Under the pieces are notes generated by a model, which ran no database searches, was not told where the DNA came from, and saw nothing but the letters and a program-made list of their open reading frames with translations. DNA of 23,737 nucleotides. It comes from a virus. Every line of letters starts with the position of its first letter. Position 1 is the first letter of the stretch. Below, one piece after another: positions 9,701-17,400 of the stretch. Location: IMG/VR virus record IMGVR_UViG_3300025133_000598, positions 1-23,737 of that record, one strand, 5' to 3'. The translations under genes and the position numbers were made by a program.

Positions 9701-10687
9701 CCCGATGGCGCCAGCACCACTAAGGAGAAACCATTTACGTTGTATAAGTATATCAAGGTCGATGGTGCGTATTACAACATGGAGAGCGGAGTAAATGCCG
9801 TCCGAGCCGCCGGGGGAGGGCTGATATCTCAAAGCTTCCCTGGAACATTGAAACTAAACAAAGATAGCGAAGGAAACGTGCTTGCTGGTGCACCATTGAG
9901 AGGCGAACTAGGTGTTAGGTATGGATTATTTTTTGGGTGGGGCGCCAATACCGAAATAACCAGAGTAGAGATCGATGCTCTAGATGTTCCCGTGAATACT
10001 TTTGCTGCTATTGAAGCAGATAGCAAATTATTGTATTGTTTGATTCAGTTACTCAAGGAAGATCAGAAGTTTAAGCTTGTTACAAATTACGCATTTTCTC
10101 TTAAGAAGGTTTTGGCCATAATGGCGATATATCAAGATGTAGGATTCTTGCCTTCTATCGGAGAGGTAACCGCCGACGCCGGCGCCAGCTTCGGAGACTT
10201 GTTCCACGATGCCAATGAATATGGCCCCTACTCAACAACCAGCGCGCTTAAAAAGCCCGGAACATACGCCGATTTAGATTGGGGCTCGATCGAGGTAAAG
10301 GGCGAGAACTGGTGGGGCAAGGAAGTTGAAGATGATATCGCAATCGTCGAAGGCGCCACAATGGAACATACTCCCGGCTGGGTTGCTGAAAACGACCGCC
10401 ATGGTTTTTGGCCATCGCTATTTGTTGAGAAATATGACGAATGGGATCAACTTACATTGAGAAAGACCGCAAAACAATTGAAGAGAATATTTCAAGTACA
10501 CTACAGAAGTCGGGATTTCGGCGGTACCGAGAAAGAAATGGACAACCTTGCGCAAGGTTACATGCAACAGTTGAAAGAAAAGTTTAGGATTAGCCCCGGA
10601 AAAGCCTTTTTACCATGGTGGAAAAGAAACAGAGTCAGATCTAATCCCTTTAATGAGAATGGCGAACTGTGCAAAAAGAAAGATTAG
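3734..10687 (+). CDS. Giant virion structural protein (2317 residues), function unknown
   Basis: A single uninterrupted frame encoding roughly 255 kDa at 110 Da per residue. I do not recognise an enzyme or a complete known domain. Visible parts, in order: a cysteine cluster near the N-terminus (C23, C34, C37, C63); an acidic Glu/Pro linker at about 187-197; a Gly-rich, Ser/Thr linker at about 642-671; a long hydrophobic, partly amphipathic helical stretch at about 776-833; a region rich in short acidic helices at about 840-1010; and mixed alpha/beta sequence beyond. Around 1893-1935 there is a YVGYYH module resembling short repeats I recall from environmental phage structural proteins. A Pro/Lys linker lies near 1965-1978, and the C-terminus is basic (WWKRNRVR). 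Between the hub-like genes and gp25, it is most likely a baseplate or tail-tip protein. A tape measure is less likely, since long regular coiled coil is absent. It starts 11 bases after the previous stop. Confidence 0.7.
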   Translation: MAESKSKFFKWQDKNGDMLPDVCPDPAVPRVDACLPCSPNPQATVPRWKNLTQAEPYLNEKLCKYQVSFLTKETILGYDGISEEDAAARLEKIWEHYMLDWYQDVYNTLDPQWLVDHPVDPGEPRPGCIRALLDWGGKDTSDESIEKVKNAIEKTEYWLEPNPGSYVQLLYSVPFEVYEAIPEAQPPEEEEPEPGDVTVTYEVGDLVMDCIKTRKGLYLYSRYLKVYRTMEGANLVHEDGRIFNLEDYADYLPWENNSYIAQCLSELDDWLNTQDLNIPNTGFPHWFTETVEKIELKATGKYKLKSIKVWTDRCNERPIYFGKNRIRALTTRNAWKNPTAVAFFFKLSELAKEFSARVERPWLEVLKEHTYPEIHSTGPGAGQIMPSGKESIPECIANALANEAKQLGQDIMDDVFSIGDAIAYAFHKNLCRYDPTENAADQAEIGMNFGVSEQVLDDIKADKSTMWGAAMMGAYKEVDPRDQIFAHFCMRMLMFRKGSPIQMMDDIWANGLERIKVCGLFDLLLAAVECLTKGMSLEEALAILLKNALQAMSIEDFGSLFVGLPPDQQAKLGEMVQKKLTTKEGLEGLTEKYTDAQGQAGAESKVAKGDKEGKFIGKTKIVPPWQNPEVVEAQKKTLRANGMGQMTPGGGGGRGKSATTSSEDPTTSRRSLAQKLDVGAVAKDELDPNVIMEAYVMALLDIYSENYLMLLDKLNDFPGAQIISMLLSTLDCPRPPLFNPGLDDFLKSLTLPFCRNLNEITLPRLENPFIWWPKLMDIFGILWELLKDLILQLIIRTIIRIIVKICELIGSAICKALEVTGAVAGSLPGILTGKKKFSNVLRDAICGEDMSDDEMDNVVTQLVADLGVGGQALADPDRALTFAEDLSSATTQAELVSAMLGEPSETFLRLGDQIVENGYPDYRDALPTPQSIGRFFSNVGNLIPAEMRDEMRDALDKLGPNDETPANPTLCATPEQLESFKDLRCQLLEGRASPEQCDTMFENWRGTMMDDLDEVAALMQNGIGPAIADQMPPIVGDPGCNNGMMPYEPDEFIKEAANAMDGEMKKIHIAFCTDMLGNGGLFSGGDSGWGFINMVLSDTMGNPFTVHQRKSFNDKNYVDFYTDVDNGWIKKANDDSDGAAMGISFSSLAEQEGAYPQYVGEWLMYQYEAAGGEKSQELNDMGFRNIGKDLGDSVNFISTNSPRGTAKWPISFSDLGFCGLFICDINLTEIPDMGYNVKTAPQWDKERMWFIKKPRKDKPDIKLEFKDNAKGYRMGQNGGQSSWSYGFNVNAYFSDMHETPEGGYANRPDDNVRIYITDLYNMAAAMKDGYEKLQEVNAGNARGKSEDPPDPKILKSRKYEFLAVDDGLDSLYDPGSEGLTIEDFPSLSECFLRQTPYPPQVNMLYDLFKGQHSKESIKSAYDDFMQQQFKKICSEIANNKKAWRYGAQFDDLDMSDFDYLAPPKFKNAGGSNPKTPKKNKSGVDYYMLEVANYNSDGNRDGTRPISNDDAALGWSRNQWLNKRRGTHPEKTRVFYLDPGKYGGTYMNPPVYVKPHKSEGWAGIVDVMFPELSPCSPKTTDVIDFKDISDKISNSYPKIPEDSRLKGSPDCVVEVPYNRILARMSKATIEGLISAGIRVFAGVHFLKGLPIFTKFAPVFPTNYSNIYSAYIVECMEDTFRNAGADFLSPFKDNEFWYAFLEQAVQTYGRRVDNEEFGVDGANVPKNVKDALTRLNNLQESFDYAYGEDLWDAKMSGETGFFNSLKNFREEKNLDSIYRTQEDAKLVLKELVNEQLSITSQKLIGNLKALDMTPDITDLDYYYMTTFCAGTEELGLTLEGTLVEEVVGLPSSATDKAGDMAWTESPLPGIEYPEVSIVVDDETGEPVSPPLVTWPGPFYTHGGEYSVTDGSDYVGYYHGTTSEETGMDEYFVGEELEDNTEQLRAFANKIIIGTEIVTEIDAPVDEEPVPPAKKKKNYESVFTPLGDVPDGPDGASTTKEKPFTLYKYIKVDGAYYNMESGVNAVRAAGGGLISQSFPGTLKLNKDSEGNVLAGAPLRGELGVRYGLFFGWGANTEITRVEIDALDVPVNTFAAIEADSKLLYCLIQLLKEDQKFKLVTNYAFSLKKVLAIMAIYQDVGFLPSIGEVTADAGASFGDLFHDANEYGPYSTTSALKKPGTYADLDWGSIEVKGENWWGKEVEDDIAIVEGATMEHTPGWVAENDRHGFWPSLFVEKYDEWDQLTLRKTAKQLKRIFQVHYRSRDFGGTEKEMDNLAQGYMQQLKEKFRISPGKAFLPWWKRNRVRSNPFNENGELCKKKD

Positions 10688-10714
10688 CGATATTTATAAT
10701 GAGGGATTAAAAAA

Positions 10715-11083
10715 ATGGCATCACTATCAGTTAAACTGCCAATCACTAAAGATTCTGGTGATGGTTTCGAGATGATCAAAGATTTTAGAACACTCATAAA
10801 ACAAAATTTTAAAATGCTCTTGCTAACCCACCCCGGAGAAAGGGTGATGGAGCCCAATTTTGGTGTTGGAATTCAAACCTATATTTTCGACACCTTCTCG
10901 ACGCAGACCTTCAACAATATTGAGAGTAAAATACTCGAACAAATAAGTATCTACTTGCCAGTCATCACGCTCAAAGAGGTTAATTTTGCGGAAGATCAGA
11001 TAAACTATAACAAACTTCATATAAATATACAATACTCAATTCCAAGTTTAAATGTCGAAGATTTGTTAGAGTTCACTATTTAA
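10715..11083 (+). CDS. 25: Baseplate wedge protein gp25-like
   Basis: The 122-residue product matches the gp25 family (132 residues in T4), a small wedge protein that contacts the first sheath ring and helps nucleate sheath assembly in contractile tails and related injection machines. The family's hallmark turn is visible at residues 39-58: HPGERVMEPNFG, followed by an aromatic 'QTYIF' strand. The usual third residue of the 'MRP' motif is replaced, giving MEP. The helices before and after it (ENFKMLL-type and IESKILEQISIYLP) also fit. GAGGGA at 10701-10706, eight bases before the ATG, is a clear ribosome binding site. TATAAT at 10695-10700 is too close to the start to be a convincing promoter. 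The next gene follows after 15 bases. This family also occurs in R-type pyocins and type VI secretion, but the neighbours here point to a phage. Confidence 0.9.
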   Translation: MASLSVKLPITKDSGDGFEMIKDFRTLIKQNFKMLLLTHPGERVMEPNFGVGIQTYIFDTFSTQTFNNIESKILEQISIYLPVITLKEVNFAEDQINYNKLHINIQYSIPSLNVEDLLEFTI

Positions 11084-11098
11084 AGTGAGGTTTTTTTA

Positions 11099-12895
11099 AT
11101 GCCCAAACAACAGAAAAAATTAATACCGATTGATTACACTCATCGCGAATTCGAGTCGATCAGAGCGGACTTGCTCCAGATTGCAGAAAGATTTTATCCA
11201 GATACCTTCCAAGATTTCAGCGAGGCCTCTTTTGGAGCTATGATGCTAGATGCGGTGGCCTATATCGGCGACCAGCTTTCGTTTTACATAGACTATAACG
11301 TTAATGAGAGCTTCCTCGACACTGCATTTCAGTTTGGAAACGTTGTGCGACACGGCCGCTCTTTGGGCTACAAGTTCACTGGTCGACCTTCGACATTCGG
11401 CTCTATAGGAATGTTTTTGCTCATACCAGCGTCTAGCACCGGCCTAGGCCCCGATCCTGCCTACATGCCGATATTAAAAAGGGGAAGCTCCTTCAGCAGC
11501 ACAACCGGCCTCTTGTTCATGATTACAGAGAATGTCGACTTCTCAGATCCTAGAAATCTAACAGTTGCAGCAAGAGTGGATCCGACCACCGGCGCCCCCA
11601 CCCACTACGCTGTAAAAACATATGGTACTGTTGTCTCTGGCCAGTTAGATCAAGAGACTGTAGAGGTAGGAGCCTATGTGCCATTTTATAGAACCACCCT
11701 TTCCACAGGTAACGTCTCAGAGGTCCTTTCAGTATTCGATTCAGAGGGGAATCAATATTTTGAAGTCGATTATTTGGCGCAAGATATGATTTTTAAAGAA
11801 ATAACCAACCCCAACTATAAAAACGACAATGTCCCCTCCATCATAAAGCCATTTTTGGTCTCCAGGAAATTTATATTGCAGCAAGATCGCGATCAGATTA
11901 CACTTCAATTTGGTAGTGGCAAGCTAGGCGATTCCAACGTGGTGGCGAACCCACAAAATGTAGCAATGAATGTATTTGGAAAGACGTATGTGACCGACAC
12001 GACATTCGATCCAACGAGATTATCTCAGAATGAATCATTTGGTATCGTTCCCGCAAATACTACTTTGACTATAACGTATAGGACAACAAACCCGACAAAT
12101 TCAAATATTGGGGTCGGAGGACTCAATACCGTCGGTTCGACCAGTTTTGAATTCACCGATAGACAACAACTGAGCGCAGTTAAAGTTAGTGAAATAATGG
12201 GTTCCTTAGAGATTACGAATGAAGAACCCATTATTGGAGATGTTACGCTCCCGTCTACTTCTGAAATTAAACAAAGAGTTTATGACACGTTTCCGACACA
12301 AAACAGAGCAGTAACCCAGGCAGACTATGAAAACCTGTGTTATAGAATGCCGGCAAAGTTTGGGGCCATTAAAAGAGTGTCGGTTCAAAAGGACGCAGAC
12401 TCACAAAAGAGAAATTTAAATATGTACATTCTCTCTGAAGATATTGCCGGTAAACTGACTGTTGCCAACACAGTAATAAAAAATAACTTAAAAACATGGA
12501 TAAATCAGTATAGAATGATTAATGATACAGTCGATATTTTGGATCCTTACATCCTTAACTTTGGAGTTGAGTTTATTGTTAAGCCACAACAGGCTAGTGA
12601 TAAATACGAGGTTTTGGATAAGTGCATAGACGCGCTTAAGGATCATTATAAGGAGCCATTCTTTATTGGAGAGCCATTGTACATTAGTCAAATATACGAA
12701 GTATTGAAAAAGGTAGATGGCGTATTGGACGTATCAAAAGTCAAGGTTAATCCCAAGACAGCTGGCAGCTATTCGTCATCGGCAATAAACATAAACGATA
12801 ATTTATCTCCCGATGGTTCCTACATAGTTGTTCCGTATAATGCAATATTTGAGATTAAATATCCAGAGGTAGATATCATTGGGAAGATTAGATAA
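11099..12895 (+). CDS. 6: Baseplate wedge protein gp6-like
   Basis: The 598-residue product resembles T4 gp6 (660 residues), the ring-forming wedge protein of the baseplate, related to the P2 J family. Residues 41-76 carry the conserved N-terminal helix pair SFGAMMLDAVAYIGDQLSFY and NVNESFLDTA. Residues about 397-430 carry the C-terminal signature QNRAVTQADYENLCYRMP followed by FGAIKRVSV, equivalent to the 'R-x-V-T-x-x-D-Y' segment of gp6/J proteins. The last 100 residues give the typical alpha/beta dimerisation region (IYEVLKKVDGVLDV). The gene directly follows gp25, the usual partner order. AGTGAGG at 11084-11090 is the ribosome binding site, separated from the ATG by a T-run. The TAA stop overlaps the next ATG by one base, implying translational coupling. 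Confidence 0.9.
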   Translation: MPKQQKKLIPIDYTHREFESIRADLLQIAERFYPDTFQDFSEASFGAMMLDAVAYIGDQLSFYIDYNVNESFLDTAFQFGNVVRHGRSLGYKFTGRPSTFGSIGMFLLIPASSTGLGPDPAYMPILKRGSSFSSTTGLLFMITENVDFSDPRNLTVAARVDPTTGAPTHYAVKTYGTVVSGQLDQETVEVGAYVPFYRTTLSTGNVSEVLSVFDSEGNQYFEVDYLAQDMIFKEITNPNYKNDNVPSIIKPFLVSRKFILQQDRDQITLQFGSGKLGDSNVVANPQNVAMNVFGKTYVTDTTFDPTRLSQNESFGIVPANTTLTITYRTTNPTNSNIGVGGLNTVGSTSFEFTDRQQLSAVKVSEIMGSLEITNEEPIIGDVTLPSTSEIKQRVYDTFPTQNRAVTQADYENLCYRMPAKFGAIKRVSVQKDADSQKRNLNMYILSEDIAGKLTVANTVIKNNLKTWINQYRMINDTVDILDPYILNFGVEFIVKPQQASDKYEVLDKCIDALKDHYKEPFFIGEPLYISQIYEVLKKVDGVLDVSKVKVNPKTAGSYSSSAININDNLSPDGSYIVVPYNAIFEIKYPEVDIIGKIR

Positions 12896-14463
12896 TGGGC
12901 TTAAGAAGATATACAGGCAGTGCCGATAACACTATAGCTAGCGCTTATCAGGGGAACTTATCTACAAGAGGGACAGGCTCGAATATGGGTATGTCCGATA
13001 TTTTAGAGACCTTCTCTATTTATGGGCGCCAGACTCCAAGCAGTTCGCTGGCTTTGGCTTCTCAAGAGCTTTCTAGGATATTGATTAAATTTCCTACAAG
13101 TGAGATTTCTTCTGATCGAACCGCTGGTGTTCTACCGACATCTGGAAGTGTTAAGTTTTATTTGAGATTGCACAATGCGCCTCATTCACGAACGGTTCCG
13201 GAGAATTATTCTCTGATTGTGCAGGCTGTTTCGCGCTCGTGGGAAGAAGGCGTCGGCCTCGATCTTGATAATTATAAAGATAAAACCAAGGGAAATATAG
13301 GCTCAAACTGGATGCGCGCATCAAAGACAGTAGCGTGGACACACATCGGAGGCGATTATTTGACCGCCTCAGATCAGTGGGATGCCTCTGGAAATCCGCC
13401 AGTCTACACGCAAGATTTCTCCACAGGCCTAGAAGACTTGGAGATTGACATTACCGGGTTGGTGGAACACTGGGTTGCAGACGATCTGGGGAATTACGGT
13501 GTAGGGATTATGTTTTCATCCTCATACGAAGGATACTATGAAGATCCCACGGACGGGATTACCCTTAATAATACCGGCGGAGCGCTTAAATCATACTACA
13601 CTAAGAGGTTTTTCGCACGAGGTTCCCAATATTTCTTTAAACGCCCCTGTATCGAAGCCCGCTGGGCAACTCCAAAGCTAGACGACAGGGGCAACTTTTA
13701 TTACAGTAGCTCGTTGGCACCGGCCGCAGATAACTTAAACACCCTTTATCTATACAACTATGTGCGCGGCAAACTAAGAGACATACCAAGTGTCGGAACT
13801 ACAGGCTCCATTATGGTGAGCATGCACTCTGGATCGACCAAAAATACAACACCTTCCGGCTCTAGGTTAATATTATACGATGGCACATATGCCATAACAG
13901 GAGGGTGGGTCTCGACAGGCATTTATTCTGCATCTGTCGCCATAACCTCTGCTGTTACACCAATCCCGACCTTATATGACATATGGTGGACTGGTTCGTA
14001 TTCAAAAACGGGACAACTTTTCACAGGATCGATCTCGCCGCAAGTGCTAACGGCACAAGTCGATACGAGAGAGCCGGTATATTTCATTAACATAACAAAT
14101 TTAAAAAACAAATATAAAACTACGGAAACGGCTAGGTTTAATTTGTTTGTTCGCAACAAGTACTGGAGCCCAACCGTATACACAAAGGCAAACGAAGATG
14201 TAGCCTCAACATCAATTATTAGCGCTTCTTATCGGGTTATTCGGATGATAGATGGCCAAGAGGCGATTGCGTATGGAACCGGTTCCGACCTTCAAACGAG
14301 ACTTTCTTATGACATCTCCGGCAATTATTTTGATTTAAAGATGAATATGCTAGAGGCAGGATATGAATACGCGTTTAAATTTGCGTTTTATGAGCCGGAT
14401 TTAAATTCATGGATCGAACAAGATAAGGCTTTCAAGTTTAGAGTGATAGAGAATGAGTATTAA
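12895..14463 (+). CDS. Beta-rich virion protein with DNRLRE-like N-terminal domain
   Basis: The 522-residue product appears to be made of beta sandwiches. Residues about 9-212 follow the layout of DNRLRE-type domains: an opening SADNTIASA segment, a strand ELSRILIKFP at about 58-72, WEEGVGLD near 116, a GSNWMRA/W-x-GGDY stretch, and a closing strand LEIDITGLVEHWVAD followed by NYGVGIMF at about 181-208. DNRLRE domains are carbohydrate-binding-like modules of secreted and surface proteins. Residues about 396 to the end form a second domain (NITNLKNKY, FVRNKYWSPTVYTKA, LSYDISGNYFDLKMNML, FKFRV). I associate it with uncharacterised environmental phage structural proteins; this is recollection, not a search. 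Linked to gp6 by a 1-base overlap and to the giant downstream gene by 11 bases, it is probably an outer wedge or fibre-attachment protein. T4 gp8 is shorter (334 residues) and no similarity is evident. Gene call firm; domain call moderate. Confidence 0.7.
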   Translation: MGLRRYTGSADNTIASAYQGNLSTRGTGSNMGMSDILETFSIYGRQTPSSSLALASQELSRILIKFPTSEISSDRTAGVLPTSGSVKFYLRLHNAPHSRTVPENYSLIVQAVSRSWEEGVGLDLDNYKDKTKGNIGSNWMRASKTVAWTHIGGDYLTASDQWDASGNPPVYTQDFSTGLEDLEIDITGLVEHWVADDLGNYGVGIMFSSSYEGYYEDPTDGITLNNTGGALKSYYTKRFFARGSQYFFKRPCIEARWATPKLDDRGNFYYSSSLAPAADNLNTLYLYNYVRGKLRDIPSVGTTGSIMVSMHSGSTKNTTPSGSRLILYDGTYAITGGWVSTGIYSASVAITSAVTPIPTLYDIWWTGSYSKTGQLFTGSISPQVLTAQVDTREPVYFINITNLKNKYKTTETARFNLFVRNKYWSPTVYTKANEDVASTSIISASYRVIRMIDGQEAIAYGTGSDLQTRLSYDISGNYFDLKMNMLEAGYEYAFKFAFYEPDLNSWIEQDKAFKFRVIENEY

Positions 14464-17400
14464 GAAATTTTTTGATGGATCTGATAAATCTAGACAGTAT
14501 TTAACAGATCAAGAGCAAAAAGAAGCATTTAAGGAAATTGAATCTTCCAAGAATCTTAAGCAGCTAAGGATCCGACAGGATACCCACCTGCCTCAAGTAG
14601 ATTATGCAGACCCGGATAATTTTGCAAAGTTTGGTTCTGCTTATCTCTATTATAAATCAGCAGTAGAGAGGATTCTAGACTATTACCCCTATGATGGCTC
14701 GGATGCCGAACTTAATGAGTTCTATAACAGGTCATTGCCGATTGAAAAGCACATTTTCAACAAGATGTATCCTCGTACGAACGGATATATAACTTTCTGC
14801 ACCGGTGGCTGGGGTACTCGGTCGGGCCCCATGACAACTAATGGATATGGCTTGCCGGAGACAGTCGAGTATATTACTTTTTACGGTGGTCCAAATATTT
14901 CAACGTCCCTAACAAAGTTAAAGGACATGGAACCTGATCCGCTGTCAAGCAAATTTCAGAGCAACAATATTTATGACGAAAGCATATATGATACTGCCGG
15001 CCTTCGTTCAGATTATGGCAAGGGAACCAGAGAGTCCAACCTTAAGAGCGACTTTGATACAGGGGTCACAGTAGAGTTTTGGTTAAAGACGGGCTCATTG
15101 GGAACAACTGAAACACACAAGCAGGTTGTTTTCGACATGTGGAACAACGAGGTCACAACCAGCGCAGGTTATGGTCGCATTACCATTGAACTAACTGGCG
15201 GCGCCGGATCAGGGAACCCTATTCTAGTCACAGCACAGTCTGGCACTGTGTCAGCTTCTGCTCAGATGTGCTTTACTTCTTCAATAGGTCAAGATCTTTC
15301 TTCTGGAGATTTCTCTTCTTGGCGCCACTATGCAATTACAATGTACAACTCCGGGTCAGACTTTAAGACTGATTTATATGTTAATGGATATTTAAATGAC
15401 ACAAACGCATACACCGGCGGAAAACTAGGAGAACTTAGCTCAAAGAATATGGTCGCCCGCATAGGAGCGCTGGTTACGTCACCCTCTGGTAGTGCTGCAG
15501 CAGCCGGCGCCGGCAAATTAAGCGGCTCACTTGACGAGTTCAGGTTTTGGAAGGTACGTCGCAACGGAGCCCAAATTGGGAAATACTGGTTCGATCAAAT
15601 TCGCGGCGGTGTCAACACAGACATCTCGAATACAGAACTTGGGATGTATTATAAGTTTAACGAGGGTATCACCGGAGATAGCGACATCGATAGCGTCGTG
15701 CTGGATTATGGTGGGCGCCTCTGCAATGGAGTTTGGACAGGTTATACAACAACTTCTAGAAACACAGGCTCAGCTATATTGTCCTCTTCGGCAGCAACCA
15801 AAGAATACGAAGATCCAATCATACAGGCAACTCACCCCCGGGTATCGGAATTAAAAGAAGGGCTGATGGCCAGTGGTTCTTTCCATGATTCCCGCAATAG
15901 CGCCATTGTTAGAAATCTGGTTCCCTCTTGGATTACCAAAGATATGGAGATATCAGATCAAAGTGATTTAGACAAGATGTGTCATATCCTTGGTACGTAT
16001 TTTGATAAATTATATTTACAAATTGGCGGGATTCCAACCTTCAAACACCTCAATTATACTAGCGCTTCCGCCGAGGCTCTCCCGTTTGCGCAACATCTCC
16101 CGCAGTCATTAGGTCTTTATACCCCAGAAATATTTGTTGATTCGACAATTTTAGAAAAATTTAAAAACAGAACTGATAAAGAGCATTTTCAAAATGATCT
16201 TGTTGAAACTAAAAACCTGATATACTCTAATTTATACAACAACCTTGCCGGTATTTATAAGGCAAAGGGGACCGAGAAGGCAATTCGCAACACGTTAAGG
16301 TGTTTTAATCTTAACGATAATCTTGTAACGTATAATGTATATTCCAACAATCAGCAATATGAACTTAAAAATAGCCTCAAGCAGACGTTAAAAAGAAAGA
16401 CCTTCGCAAACTTTAATACATCCGACGGGATTACCGCAGTCATTCATCAGGCAGCAGATCCTCACACAGGCTCAACAAGAGGGTACATTAGCGGAACCAA
16501 TGCATCGGGCTATGAGGATAAGTATGGATTTACGGCTGAAGCGTCGTTGGTTTTTCCAAGATTTTATAAGCAACTAGATCCATTCCCGAGAGACTTCTCG
16601 GATATATCCCTCTTCGGTGTTCAGACGGTCAACACAGCTTCGACGTCAGATACGGCATTCCTTACGGGCGCCCAAGATGTGGCAAACTTTCAAGTATACG
16701 CAGTAAGAGACGAATCTTATTCTAAGAATGCGTATTTCGTATTAACATCGTCTACCGACCCGCACAATTTTCCAACTCTAACCAGTAGTATGTTCTTCGA
16801 TGTGTACGACGACAGTAACTGGAACTTCTCAGTTAGAATCAAGCCAAGCAACTATGGCTTTACAGATCTAGTCAGTGGCTCCCAGGTATACAATTACGAT
16901 GTTGTGTTTAGGGGAATAAACAATAATCTTGGGACCGTATTGAATGAGTTTGAAGTGTCTTCTTCGGTTACCAAGGCCGTAGGCCAGAGCATTGTCCGCG
17001 CACCCAAGAGACTTTATGTCGGCGCCAGAAATACGAATATAACCGGCGCAAATGTATACAAATCAGATATACTGGCCGCGTCAGCGAAGTATTGGACAAA
17101 ATACATTGATAATTTAACTTTAAATCAGCACCTTTTCGACTCCGAAAACTTTGGTATTTCAGGTTCTTATGAACATATTTCCGCGCTCGATAGTAATCTA
17201 CAGAATACGCACAACTATGAGACATTGGCTCTTAACTGGTATTTCGGAAATGTAACGTCGTCGGACGCCAGTGGCAATTTTTACGTAACAGATCTAAGTT
17301 CTGGTTCCGCCGAGAATAGATCTTCAGTCGGTTGGATTGGAAACGTTGGTGGCCACCTTCATAGTGGAAAAGGATCGGGATTTTATACAAATGACTCCAA

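Noticed and set aside
3734-10687. Tape measure protein
   Set aside because: No long regular heptad coiled coil is seen, the sequence is divided by Pro/Gly linkers, and the position next to gp25 and hub-like genes suits a baseplate role better.
10695-10700. TATAAT just before the gp25-like gene
   Set aside because: It is only 14 bases upstream of the ATG, with the ribosome binding site immediately after it, and has no -35 element, so a useful promoter is unlikely.
10715-12895. Type VI secretion or tailocin cluster
   Set aside because: gp25 and gp6/J relatives occur there too, but the giant structural genes, the single-strand dense packing and the lack of any Tss-like gene favour a phage.
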